This document shows positions 7,633 through 15,993 of a stretch of DNA of 44,805 bases, one piece after another. A program made the translations under genes and the position numbers. The notes under the pieces are model-generated. The model was not told where the DNA came from. It worked only from the letters and a program-made list of their open reading frames with translations, and did no database searches. Each line of letters opens with the position of its first letter. Position 1 is the stretch's first letter. Origin of the DNA: Endozoicomonadaceae bacterium (GTDB taxonomy: Bacteria > Pseudomonadota > Gammaproteobacteria > Pseudomonadales > Endozoicomonadaceae); assembly GCA_023146365.1 (NCBI GenBank), contig JAGLCE010000059.1:1-44805 (forward strand), written 5' to 3'.

Positions 7633-9513
7633 TTAGTCCTTCATTTTATTAACATCATGTAACATAACCGTAATATTATCAGTCGATCCTGCATTGACTC
7701 CCGCGGCTACTATATTGTTCACTATCTCAGTGTAAGGACGGCCATTATTAGCTTCTTGATGTACAAATGCGCCAATTTGATTAGTAGAGGCTACATCAGT
7801 CAAGCCATCACAACATAATAACAGCTTATAACCATCCCAGCCATTGTCTGGTTTTTTAACAAGGGTTATATCCGGTCGCGCACTCACAGCCAGTGTAAAT
7901 GCTGTATTTATAAAATTCTTCAATACAGACTCGCTCTTACCCTTCAAAACATGCAGACCTGGAAACATCTGTCTGTCGCCTATTGATTTCGCAACCCCTA
8001 AACAACTGTTGACACGTAAGGGTGTCATGTCACTCTTAAGGCTAGCTTTTGAGCAAGGCTCTACCAAATAGCTTACGAACCCTCCTCTGGCCATAATACC
8101 ATCCGTATGCCTATTTTTTTTATACGTCCCATCATCCATTTCAGTCAAAGATTTCGCATCTTCAGTGAGCTGTGTAACCGTACCATCTGGACTAATTAAA
8201 ATAGCTCGAGAATCACCCACGTTACTAATATAAAGGTCATCATCAATTAAATTTGCAGACACAGCCGTGGAACCACTAGCGTTTTTAATAGATTCATTTA
8301 AGAATACGTGAGCCATTGTTAGGGCATTGCAGTCACGGGTCTTTTTATTCATTGATATCTCTTCTTTTATTTTTTTATCAACATAAACAATTTCACTACT
8401 CCAGAGATCTAATTGTTCTTTAACATAGTCACTTAATTTGTCAGCTAAAGCTTTAGAACAGCCGATCCCTGCATGTCCATCATATACCCCGTACATGTAA
8501 TGATCGCCACATGGTTTATGCAGTATGTATTTATCTTCCATTGTAGGTCTATAACTACCAATGGTATCAGCAACTGCGGAATGATCAGAGCCAGATATAT
8601 TTATTTTACATGGGCATGGGTCATCTTTTTTCGTTAAGAAACTCTCAAAGTCATCATTATCTTTTTGACGTTCTTGCTGATCTGCTGCTAATTTACTATT
8701 TTCGTCTAGTATTCCATTTAATTCATCATTATCAATAATTTTGTAAATTAATTCCACTTGTTCATTCAGCCATGCTTTATCCCCTTCTTCTACAATGAAT
8801 TCATTATCAGATTCAACCAGTTTATAATAGAAAATCTTTTCTTCACCCCGTAATGCCGATTTTAAATGTTTACTGTATTCATGAAGCGCTTTATCTAGTA
8901 TATGATGCTCACCATTTTTAGATAAGACAACTTTTGCTTTAGGCAAAGTTTCTTCTGTTTTAATTTCATTATTAGCTACATCACTTTTTATGAACGGCGC
9001 ACTGTTGCTTTCCCCTTCTTTATTGGGCGGCGTACTGTTGCTTTCCTCTTGTTTATTGGGCGGCGCACTGTTGCTTTCCCCTTGTTTATTGGGTGGCGTA
9101 CTGTTGCTTTCCTCTTGTTTATTGGGCGGCGTACTGTTGTTTTCCTCTTGTTTATTTTTATTTTTATTTTCTGGAACATTAGTATCATCATTCTCATCAC
9201 GTGAACCATGGTTCGTTGTGTTGATTGAGTGTGAATTTTCTTTTGCTTTGCAAGTGGACTCTGTAGTTATTAACAACTCTTCTTCTTTAATCGAATCCTT
9301 ATCATTGTTAGATGATAATTTTCTGTGACTAATTGGAACTACAGGAACTGTAGGCGTAGTGATTTTTCCGTATAATATTTCGTTTCTAACGTCCAAGCTT
9401 ATAGTAACATATTTATCACTAAATATGGCCACTAATGTTTCACAACAAGGTTTATAAATAAAAATCTTAACTCGTTCGAATAAAGTGTGTGTTGATTTAC
9501 CATAAGAATCCAT
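7633..9513 (-). CDS. Eukaryotic-type PP2C (PPM) serine/threonine phosphatase
   Basis: This is a 626-residue protein whose C-terminal half (from about 311) is a complete PPM phosphatase domain. The metal-binding and catalytic motifs are present in order: RPTMED (322-327), GVYDGHAG (342-349), GSTAVSANLI, YISNVGDSRAIL, CLGVAKSIGD, LLLCCDGLTDV and STDNITVM. All four usual metal-ligand aspartates can be seen, so activity is expected. The N-terminal 300 residues have no recognised domain and include five 11-residue Pro/Asn/Glu-rich repeats. I chose ATG 9513 (AGGA 10 bases upstream) over the TTG at 9540, which lacks a ribosome binding site. The motif set is the eukaryote-like PP2C form. No kinase gene is adjacent, so action on host phosphoproteins is a possibility, not a demonstration. 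Confidence 0.9.
   Translation of the reverse strand: MDSYGKSTHTLFERVKIFIYKPCCETLVAIFSDKYVTISLDVRNEILYGKITTPTVPVVPISHRKLSSNNDKDSIKEEELLITTESTCKAKENSHSINTTNHGSRDENDDTNVPENKNKNKQEENNSTPPNKQEESNSTPPNKQGESNSAPPNKQEESNSTPPNKEGESNSAPFIKSDVANNEIKTEETLPKAKVVLSKNGEHHILDKALHEYSKHLKSALRGEEKIFYYKLVESDNEFIVEEGDKAWLNEQVELIYKIIDNDELNGILDENSKLAADQQERQKDNDDFESFLTKKDDPCPCKINISGSDHSAVADTIGSYRPTMEDKYILHKPCGDHYMYGVYDGHAGIGCSKALADKLSDYVKEQLDLWSSEIVYVDKKIKEEISMNKKTRDCNALTMAHVFLNESIKNASGSTAVSANLIDDDLYISNVGDSRAILISPDGTVTQLTEDAKSLTEMDDGTYKKNRHTDGIMARGGFVSYLVEPCSKASLKSDMTPLRVNSCLGVAKSIGDRQMFPGLHVLKGKSESVLKNFINTAFTLAVSARPDITLVKKPDNGWDGYKLLLCCDGLTDVASTNQIGAFVHQEANNGRPYTEIVNNIVAAGVNAGSTDNITVMLHDVNKMKD
8995..9159. repeat. 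33-bp minisatellite, five copies
   Basis: Five contiguous 33-bp units start at 8995, 9028, 9061, 9094 and 9127. They encode an 11-residue unit of the type NKQEESNSTPP in the phosphatase linker. Units differ at a few bases (S/N, T/A, E/G changes). The repeat is in frame, so copy-number change would only lengthen or shorten the linker. Confidence 0.95.
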
Positions 9514-9592
9514 ATTTAATATTTCCTGTACTTTAACCAATGAGAATCAATATTATACTGCCTGTTAATATAAAATTGGACTACCATACTAT

Positions 9593-9652
9593 TTAAAAAG
9601 TTCCTTATTTTTAACCTGAATCTTAAAAAGTTCCTGATTTTTAACCTGAATC
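9593..9652. repeat. 30-bp tandem duplication
   Basis: The 30-bp unit beginning ttaaaaagttcc occurs at 9593-9622 and 9623-9652 with a single difference (t/g). It lies just upstream of the phosphatase gene and next to dispersed repeat copy B. Confidence 0.85.
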
Positions 9653-9686
9653 CGTGACTTCAAAGCAAAAATAGTTGCCTTACCCC
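9647..9686. repeat. Dispersed repeat, copy B
   Basis: This matches copy A at 6521-6559 (tgaatccgtgacttca then agcaaaaata) in the same orientation. It adjoins the IS30 remnant and reads SGGKATIFALKSRIQ on the minus strand. Confidence 0.55.
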
Positions 9687-9714
9687 CAGACAGCACAAGG
9701 CCTAAGAGATAAAA

Positions 9715-10025
9715 TCTAGACTGGCACCTTTTCATGGGTTGCAAACTCACCACCATTATCCAGGGTGATTGTGTAAACCGATGACACACGCTTCAGAAGC
9801 CTGATCATGCCATACTATCAGCAATGATTTCGGTGTGTTTTGTATCGACTTTTCTATTAATGTCAATCGACTCTTGAGATCTACAAGGGTCACCAGATGG
9901 GCCCTGTCCATCTCCCCAATCGCCCAGGCGAAACCGTAGATCAATCACTACCGGACGATCACTAATATCGACACGCTTTGGGATCATGGTACGCTCAGCT
10001 TTACGCCTACCACCTTTACAGCGTT
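9715..10025 (-). pseudogene. IS30-family transposase, central remnant
   Basis: Minus-strand pieces in successive frames match the IS30 DDE transposase: IPKRVDISDRPVVID, LVTLVDLKSRLTLI, KVDTKHTEIIADSM and VYTITLDNGGEFATHEK. The TLDNGGEF segment carries the second catalytic Asp. Frame changes between the pieces and loss of both ends show the copy is dead. Confidence 0.85.
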
Positions 10026-10028
10026 ACC

Positions 10029-10170
10029 AACAATACATTCAGTCTCATGTTTTACTATTTATTACCCTGCCATTCATAATTACGATTCACATCAAGTTGT
10101 AGTATGAGAAGAAGATGCATGCCCATGTAGTGGTGTAAAAAAACAATGTCTCATTTTAATGGATTTAATA
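10029..10170. repeat. Degenerate 140-bp direct repeat, copy 1
   Basis: From about 10029 the sequence (tacattcag, catgttttactatt, cctgccatt, ttacgattcaca, tagtatgaga, catgccc, gtgtaaaaa, aatgtc) recurs in the same order at 10514-10655, with small gaps and roughly three quarters of bases identical by eye. No coding frame is seen; probably a decayed mobile-element end or MITE. Confidence 0.7.
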
Positions 10171-10406
10171 CCAGATCCTCTTGTCGTTTTTTTACCATGT
10201 CTAGAATTTCATTTTCTAGTTTACTTATTTTTATTGTCATTTTTTTAAGATATATTTTTTTGTCTAGCCTCGGAATATCAACAGAAAATTAAAGTATGCT
10301 TTGTGTCACAACAAATATGTGGACAATTTTTATAGAAATAAGTTCGATAAAATATGACATAAAATAGAGAGGACACTATTATAAAATATAAAACCTACTA
10401 GGATCC

Positions 10407-10423
10407 CTGTGCCAGCCTAGTTA
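10407..10423. repeat. 17-bp inverted repeat, right copy
   Basis: This is the exact reverse complement of 7516-7532. The two define a segment of about 2.9 kb holding the PP2C gene. Confidence 0.6.
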
Positions 10424-10513
10424 TCGCCTCACCTGAACTTTATCACTTAAACAGAGGGTGGTTGGTAATCTAGTGAATAACGCCTATGCGTTAATTTAGT
10501 GCATCCATTTATC

Positions 10514-10655
10514 AATGATACATTCAAGCTCCTGTTTTACTATTATCCTGCCATTAACTGCCATTATAGAGTTACGATTCACACAAAATCGTAGTATGAG
10601 AGAATATCCATGCCCGTGTAGTCGTGTAAAAATTGAACAATGTCCATTCTAATGG
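10514..10655. repeat. Degenerate 140-bp direct repeat, copy 2
   Basis: Second copy of the element at 10029-10170. Immediately after it, 10674-10705 (ggctaaagtcgctcataatgctga) resembles the end of the inverted-repeat element at 29414-29709, which supports a mobile-element origin. Confidence 0.65.
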
Positions 10656-10814
10656 AAATGGGAAGTGTTCAATGAGAGTGGCTAAAGTCGCTCATAATGC
10701 TGATATATCATTTTTTACACAGACATAAGGAACTTTTTGAAACAATCATTATCTTATTTAAGTAGAAGAAAGTATTTTTTTACACACTAAAGCAAGGAGC
10801 AAGGAGCAAGGAAC

Positions 10815-11405
10815 GTGCTAGATAATTTATCAAGAGCAGTCGCAGTCTTCGCAGGACATTTTATTGGACGCTCAATGGGAATACAATACGGGCCCAGCAT
10901 CGTGAACTGGGGAATCCAGCGCTATGTATCAGGATGCATCCCCCAGTTCTTCTGTAAACTGGCGGTACATGGTGCTATTGAATCAACGCTAGGCTATGCA
11001 AACATAGGCTCTGCGGTATTGATGGCGACGGCGGCTGTTATGCCCTCTCCACGGACAATACACGAAAATACCACCCAACCAATACTCAACCAGATCACGA
11101 ATTCCAGCCGCAACAACCACTATCAACAGCTTTCTTACGCTGACGATTCCCCAGATCAGACGGCAGAAATACCGACATCCGTTGCTTCGCCTGTTTTCGG
11201 CGCATTCCAACTTAAGAGCTCCGACTCCGACGACGATGAGACCTTAATTATCGAAAAAGGGAATCTGGAAGATCTGGAAATACAGCTCACCAAAACAAGT
11301 ATGATGTCGACTCATGCAACAGAGACGGATGAAGGATTTATCTATATAGATGCCTATTCCAATGCGCATGAACTGCAACCATGGGACAGTATCATCACGA
11401 AATAG
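10815..11405 (+). CDS. Hypothetical protein
   Basis: This 196-residue frame starts at GTG 10815 directly after a tandem AAGGAGC/AAGGAGC/AAGGAAC run, which gives an unusually strong ribosome binding site and decides the start. I do not recognise the family. Residues 1-85 are moderately hydrophobic and Gly-rich (AVAVFAGHFIGRSMG, NIGSAVLMATAAVM) and could associate with a membrane. Residues 90-196 are hydrophilic and acidic, with an SSDSDDDET stretch. It is flanked by mobile-element debris on the left and converges on the MscS gene on the right. The composition fits an accessory or secreted protein, but function is unknown. Confidence 0.6.
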   Translation: MLDNLSRAVAVFAGHFIGRSMGIQYGPSIVNWGIQRYVSGCIPQFFCKLAVHGAIESTLGYANIGSAVLMATAAVMPSPRTIHENTTQPILNQITNSSRNNHYQQLSYADDSPDQTAEIPTSVASPVFGAFQLKSSDSDDDETLIIEKGNLEDLEIQLTKTSMMSTHATETDEGFIYIDAYSNAHELQPWDSIITK

Positions 11406-11456
11406 AAAATATAATATTCTGAGTGTTTGGCACAAGTCGATTGATGACTACGAACC

Positions 11457-11489
11457 ATTAACGCCACAGAACGTTTCTGTGGTGTTAAT
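11457..11489. terminator. Strong hairpin between convergent genes
   Basis: The sequence ATTAACGCCACAGAA, a short loop, then TTCTGTGGTGTTAAT forms a stem of about 15 bp with one G-T pair. Outside it gaaccatt and aatggttc can extend the structure. It lies between the convergent 10815 gene and the MscS gene, as expected of a bidirectional terminator, though a long T-run is missing. Confidence 0.6.
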
Positions 11490-11530
11490 CATTGAATGGT
11501 TCAAGCAGAAAACACGAAACGAGTATTGAG

Positions 11531-12622
11531 TTAATCCGTAGTGGCAGGATGAGTGGTGACGCCCAACCCCTCAATGGTTCGAGTGGGGAAGGCAAAATCT
11601 GCACCGGATTTCTGGATGATTCGTCCAACTTCCAGTAATATCTGTTGTTTAATCGTACGATATTTCACCAGTCCGATAGTATAAGTAAAACAGTCAATCA
11701 ACAAGTCAATCGTTGATTCGCCATACTCACTAAATGTCACCTGAAGAATTCTGTTCTGATCAATCCCTTCATGATGCTGAAGAAATGACTCGATCTTTGT
11801 AACAATCTTTTCCAATTTATCCAGATCATTGTAACGCAGACCCACGGTCACCTGAAGTCGTCGGCTATCCATTCGAGAAGCATTCTCAACCGCATGGCTG
11901 GTAAACAGTGAATTAGGGACATAAACCGGCTTTCGATCCAGTGTTCGCACACGGGTTTGACGCCAGCCGATACCCTCAACCGCTCCCTCTACTGAGCCGT
12001 CCACAAAGCGAATTCGATCGCCAATATGAAACGGGCGATCCAGATGTAACATCAGCCCGCCAAACACATTAGCCAGCATATCCTTCGCTGCCAAACCGAT
12101 CGCAATACCTCCAATACCACCAAAAGCAAGAATACTGGCGATGCTGTAACCATGTGTCTGGATAATCACCAGGAAAGTGATAATGACAATGGCAAGCTGT
12201 GCCATACGTACTCCAGCATCAATCACCCCTTTCTCTACCAGATCACTCTTCTGGGATGCGCCGACCTTCAGATGTTTAACAAAACTCATTAAAAACCAAG
12301 CAACCAGTAAAATAACGATCGTTCGCCGAAAAATTCGAACGGCATCCAGCAACGGAACCGGCCATGCCTCGTTGATAATCTCGAGTATCCAGGTAATACC
12401 AATAATCCATATCAGCCAGCGTGCTGGTAAGCGCGCAGCCAGCAACATGGCGCTATCCCAGCCAACCTTTGATCGGGAAAATCGCTGTTCAAGTGCACCA
12501 AACAAACGGTGAACATACCAGCCGGAAAACCCCATAAACAGCAAAATAGTCGCAATCTGCCCTAGCCAGAAAGCCTGTTCATTCAGACTCTCCAAAACGT
12601 TAAAATCACCCAAAAGTTGCAT
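11531..12622 (-). CDS. MscS-family mechanosensitive channel, YnaI-like
   Basis: The protein has 363 residues, close to E. coli YnaI (343). Four or five hydrophobic helices occupy about residues 18-165. They are followed by the glycine-rich pore helix GGIGGIAIGLAAKDMLANVF and the MscS core: GGLMLHLDRPFHIGDRI, EGIGWRQTRVRTLDRKPVYV and PNSLFTSHAVENASR. The C-terminal cytoplasmic domain ends in KSGADFAFPTRTIE, typical of YnaI-type members. Such channels open under membrane tension and release solutes on hypo-osmotic shock. The gene stands alone, convergent with the unknown gene on its left, with hslU far upstream behind its own terminator. The ribosome binding site is weak. Confidence 0.88.
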   Translation of the reverse strand: MQLLGDFNVLESLNEQAFWLGQIATILLFMGFSGWYVHRLFGALEQRFSRSKVGWDSAMLLAARLPARWLIWIIGITWILEIINEAWPVPLLDAVRIFRRTIVILLVAWFLMSFVKHLKVGASQKSDLVEKGVIDAGVRMAQLAIVIITFLVIIQTHGYSIASILAFGGIGGIAIGLAAKDMLANVFGGLMLHLDRPFHIGDRIRFVDGSVEGAVEGIGWRQTRVRTLDRKPVYVPNSLFTSHAVENASRMDSRRLQVTVGLRYNDLDKLEKIVTKIESFLQHHEGIDQNRILQVTFSEYGESTIDLLIDCFTYTIGLVKYRTIKQQILLEVGRIIQKSGADFAFPTRTIEGLGVTTHPATTD

Positions 12623-12810
12623 TTAATCGCACTCATCAATGGTTACTCTAAAATAGTGGTCTGAGACTGAATGTTATACCACGACAGCGGCTTCATATTT
12701 CCTCGGCTACGCTATACATTAGAAAACGACACAACACCCAAGAAAACCCTCCGCCTTGTTAATAAGAGACGCTGCAGCTAACACAGCTCTCCCTCATCAG
12801 CACCAACTTG

Positions 12811-12848
12811 AAAAAAAAGACCACCTCAACAGACCTGATGAGGTGGTC
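12811..12848 (-). terminator. Rho-independent terminator of hslVU
   Basis: On the minus strand the stem GACCACCTCA / TGAGGTGGTC (12839-12848 with 12819-12828, 10-nt loop) is followed by a run of eight T (A-run at 12811-12818). It lies 27 bp beyond the hslU stop codon. Confidence 0.9.
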
Positions 12849-12874
12849 TTCTCATACCAGCATGTCCGTCGTTC

Positions 12875-14206
12875 TTACAGGATGAAGCGGCTTAAATCCT
12901 CATTTTTAATCAGAGCGCCCAAGTGCTTATTCACATAGTCAGCATCAATTATAATCGCTTCTTCGGAAGCGGCCATATCAGAAGCGCCAAACGAGACCTC
13001 TTCCAGTAAACGCTCCATAACAGTATGCAGGCGACGAGCTCCGATATTCTCGGTATTTTCATTCACCTGCCAAGCCACCTCAGCCACTCGGTTGATACCT
13101 GATTTGGCAAATTCGATCTTCAAACCTTCCGTTGCCATCAGCGCCTGATACTGCTCTGTCAGCGAGGCATCCGGTTCGATGAGAATTCGCTCGAAATCTT
13201 CCACTGTCAGCGCCTTGAGCTCCACTCGGATTGGCAGACGCCCCTGCAGCTCAGGAATAAGATCAGAGGGTTTGGAGAGATGAAAAGCACCAGAAGCGAT
13301 AAACAGAATATGATCCGTTTGCAACATACCGTGCTTGGTGCTGACCGTACAACCTTCAATCAACGGTAGCAGGTCACGCTGAACACCCTCACGGGAGACA
13401 TCACCGCTGTTATTGCCTGCGCACCTGGAGACCTTATCAATTTCATCTAGGAAGACAATACCGTTCTGCTCAACCGCTTCGATAGCGCTGGCTTTCAGAT
13501 CCTCCTCATTAACCAATTTGGCCGCTTCCTCATCTTGAATCAGCTTCATGGCTTCACAAACCTTCAGTTTGCGTGTCTTTTTCCTAGCGTTGGAGATACT
13601 GGAAAACATGTTCTGCAGCTGACTGGTCATCTCTTCCATGCCGGGAGGTGCCATGATTTCTACGCCAACACTGGTTTCGTTGACATCAATCTCAATCTCA
13701 TTGTCGTCCAGATCGCCTTCACGCAGTTTTTTGCGGAACAGTTGACGCGTGCCGTTATCACAAGGCTTCGACTCCTCTGACGATTCTCGGGGAGACGGCA
13801 ACAGGACGTCCAGAATACGCTCTTCCGCCGTATCCATGGCGCTCTCTTTGACCTTCTGCATCTCCTGCTCACGCTGCATTTTAATGGCAGAATCCACCAA
13901 ATCCCGTATGATCGATTCAACATCCCGTCCGACATAGCCCACTTCCGTAAACTTGGTCGCTTCCACCTTGATGAAGGGGGCATTAGCCAGCTTGGCGAGA
14001 CGACGAGCCACTTCGGTCTTACCGACGCCAGTCGGCCCGATCATCAGAATATTCTTCGGGCTAATTTCATTACGCAGTGCTTCATCAACCTGCATACGAC
14101 GCCAGCGGTTGCGCAAGGCAATAGCCACGGAGCGTTTAGCGTCTTCCTGACCAATAATATGTTTATTCAGCTCGTGAACGATTTCTCGGGGAGTCATATT
14201 CGACAT
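12875..14206 (-). CDS. hslU: ATP-dependent protease ATPase subunit HslU
   Basis: A 443-residue AAA+ unfoldase, normal length for the family. The Walker A motif GPTGVGKT is at 57-64 and Walker B is VFLDEID around 251-257. TEVGYVGRDVESIIRDLV contains the GYVG pore loop that grips substrate. The variable I domain (about 110-240) and the sensor region ENIGARRLHTVMERLLEE are present, and the C-terminus EDLSRFIL is the conserved tail that docks into HslV. HslU hexamers unfold proteins and feed them to the HslV chamber. It follows hslV by 42 bp on the same strand, and a rho-independent terminator follows it. Confidence 0.98.
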   Translation of the reverse strand: MSNMTPREIVHELNKHIIGQEDAKRSVAIALRNRWRRMQVDEALRNEISPKNILMIGPTGVGKTEVARRLAKLANAPFIKVEATKFTEVGYVGRDVESIIRDLVDSAIKMQREQEMQKVKESAMDTAEERILDVLLPSPRESSEESKPCDNGTRQLFRKKLREGDLDDNEIEIDVNETSVGVEIMAPPGMEEMTSQLQNMFSSISNARKKTRKLKVCEAMKLIQDEEAAKLVNEEDLKASAIEAVEQNGIVFLDEIDKVSRCAGNNSGDVSREGVQRDLLPLIEGCTVSTKHGMLQTDHILFIASGAFHLSKPSDLIPELQGRLPIRVELKALTVEDFERILIEPDASLTEQYQALMATEGLKIEFAKSGINRVAEVAWQVNENTENIGARRLHTVMERLLEEVSFGASDMAASEEAIIIDADYVNKHLGALIKNEDLSRFIL

Positions 14207-14248
14207 AACTGCAGCTCTGATTTCCTGAATTCAATACCGGTGCGGGAC

Positions 14249-14791
14249 TTACTCATAACAGAGCTCTTCAATCGTCCGGTTATGATTGGTGTAAACACAG
14301 ATATCACCCGCAATCGATAAGCTTTTTTCTGTGATATCTCGCGCTTCTAAGTCGGTATTATCAAGCAATGCCCGAGCAGCAGACAGTGCATAAGAGCCAC
14401 CGGAACCAATGGCGATAAGCCCCTCTTCCGGCTCCATAACATCGCCGTTACCAGTAATAATGAGTGACGCTTTAGCATCCGCTACCGCTAACATCGCCTC
14501 AAGACGCCGTAGCGCACGATCAGTACGCCAATCTTTGGCCAGTTCAACAGCAGAACGCACCAGTTGTCCCTGATGCTTTTCCAACTGCGCTTCAAAGCGC
14601 TCAAACAGAGTAAAGGCATCTGCCGTGCCGCCAGCAAAACCTGCCAGCACCTGCTCATTATAAAGACGGCGAACCTTACGGGCATTACCCTTGATAACGG
14701 TATCCCCTAGAGACACCTGACCGTCACCGCCAATCACTACTTTGCCATTCCTGCGCACAGACAGGATAGTGGTGCCTCTATACTGCTCCAA
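14249..14791 (-). CDS. hslV: ATP-dependent protease peptidase subunit HslV
   Basis: This 180-residue threonine peptidase begins MEQYRG and then TTILSVRRNGKVVIGGDGQ. The catalytic nucleophile is the first Thr of TTIL, so six residues must be removed, rather than only Met as in E. coli (176 residues). Other conserved parts are GNARKVRRLY, AGFAGGTADAFTLFERFE, DWRTDRALRRLEA and LIITGNGDV. The gene lies between the SPOR gene and hslU, the usual gammaproteobacterial arrangement. HslVU degrades misfolded and regulatory proteins and is commonly heat-shock controlled. I did not identify a sigma-32 promoter in the 142-bp gap upstream. Confidence 0.98.
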   Translation of the reverse strand: MEQYRGTTILSVRRNGKVVIGGDGQVSLGDTVIKGNARKVRRLYNEQVLAGFAGGTADAFTLFERFEAQLEKHQGQLVRSAVELAKDWRTDRALRRLEAMLAVADAKASLIITGNGDVMEPEEGLIAIGSGGSYALSAARALLDNTDLEARDITEKSLSIAGDICVYTNHNRTIEELCYE

Positions 14792-14933
14792 AACGAACTC
14801 CTGCTATTTGCTATTAATTCACAACTATTCATTCACATAATTCACAATAAAATAATACAATACGGTTTATTGGGTCAGCATGGAATGATTTCAAGGACTC
14901 TCCTGCAAGAGAACCGTAAATTGTCACTAGCCT

Positions 14934-15542
14934 TTACTTCAGTTGTAACATCAGTGCATCAATATTGTGTGCCTCCAGCACCTTCCGAGCCTTGCTGATC
15001 TTTATCTGTTCGGTAAACGGCCCCAGCTGAACCCGATACCATGTATCACCATTCTTAACAATGCCGCGTTCAATCTGTGCATCAAGCCCCCACAGCAGAA
15101 GCTGAGCACGGTGACTAGCAGCATCCTCTGGGCTTCGGAAAGATCCAGCCTGAAGCAGATAACGCTTGACAGGCACAACAGGCACAACAGGCACATGCTC
15201 CACTGACAACTCGACTTTAGCACTCTTATTTTCAAGTTTATTCGAAGCTGCGACCTCATCCATCGTCGCCACTGGCGCCATCATTTCAGATTTTGGTAAC
15301 AGAGTATAAAAATCAAACACCGGTTTTTTGTTCGGTGACTCGTTTTTTTTGCTACCCGTTTGCTCCGCCTCCTGAGCGATCAAACCACCTGTCATCGTAC
15401 GGACATCCAAGCTTATCAATAATGTTGCCAGAACACCAATCACCACCCCAGCCCCTAGCAATAGCCAATTTGAAATCTCTTTTTTCCCAACACGTGTTTT
15501 CGCTATCGAAGCGCCACGCCAAGTTGTTTTTTTTGCCGCCAT
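14934..15542 (-). CDS. ftsN: SPOR-domain cell division protein, FtsN-like
   Basis: The protein has 202 residues from ATG 15542, which follows GGAGGGGGGA; the GTG 12 bases earlier lies inside that ribosome binding site and is rejected. A short basic cytoplasmic tail (1-24) leads to one membrane helix (about 25-45). A low-complexity periplasmic linker follows, and then a C-terminal SPOR domain (about 126-202) beginning KRYLLQAGSFRSPEDAASHR, which binds denuded septal peptidoglycan. Position between argS and hslVU is the standard place of ftsN in related bacteria. It is shorter than E. coli FtsN (319), mostly in the linker. The essential-domain function is inferred from synteny. Confidence 0.85.
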   Translation of the reverse strand: MAAKKTTWRGASIAKTRVGKKEISNWLLLGAGVVIGVLATLLISLDVRTMTGGLIAQEAEQTGSKKNESPNKKPVFDFYTLLPKSEMMAPVATMDEVAASNKLENKSAKVELSVEHVPVVPVVPVKRYLLQAGSFRSPEDAASHRAQLLLWGLDAQIERGIVKNGDTWYRVQLGPFTEQIKISKARKVLEAHNIDALMLQLK

Positions 15543-15993
15543 TCCCCCCTCCACGGCACCACTTTACAGACTAAAGACCCATACTATAACAAGGCATCAC
15601 ACCAACGATTAAACCAACGGTTAAATAGAGCAGTGAAAAACGCCTCATCGACTCACACATCTAAGCCATTAGCGACAGAATACGCACAAAACTTTACCGT
15701 TGATTTGACGATTCATCCGCCAAATCGGAAACCCCATTATTGTTTTGCCTGTCGAATTTCGATAGCATTCATCTCATGGTTACGATAATAGACTGCTCCT
15801 CTCGTTTATGTTCTAAAACTGCGACACCTGACTCCAGTATTATTACACGTTTTCACTGTCGACCCACCCTTCGACGACACTATCGTCGAATCTAGATAGT
15901 ACTGGAATTTTTCCCATACTACGTCCTACCTGATCGTTTTCCTCTACACTACTTTGATTCAATAAAACCCTGACCAAGGTTAAGGAACCGTTC
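15543..15993. other. Divergent intergenic region between ftsN-like gene and argS
   Basis: About 450 bp that must hold both promoters. A perfect hairpin lies at 15870-15890 (TTCGACGA, CACTA loop, TCGTCGAA), 100 bp before argS; it lacks a T-run. In many relatives priA or rpmE lies nearby, but no such gene is seen here. Confidence 0.5.

Noticed and set aside
6583..7990. A 15-bp match, gtcgcctattgattt, between the intergenic region near 6583 and the phosphatase gene near 7974
   Set aside because: A single match of this length is expected by chance in a 45-kb window, and the flanks do not match.
8995..9159. 33-bp repeats as a CRISPR array
   Set aside because: The units follow each other without spacers and lie in frame within the phosphatase gene; no cas genes are present.
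8990..9328. Plus-strand frame with LLLSSCLLGG repeats
   Set aside because: It is the antisense reading of the minisatellite; the hydrophobic repeats are a by-product of the Pro/Asn/Glu codons.
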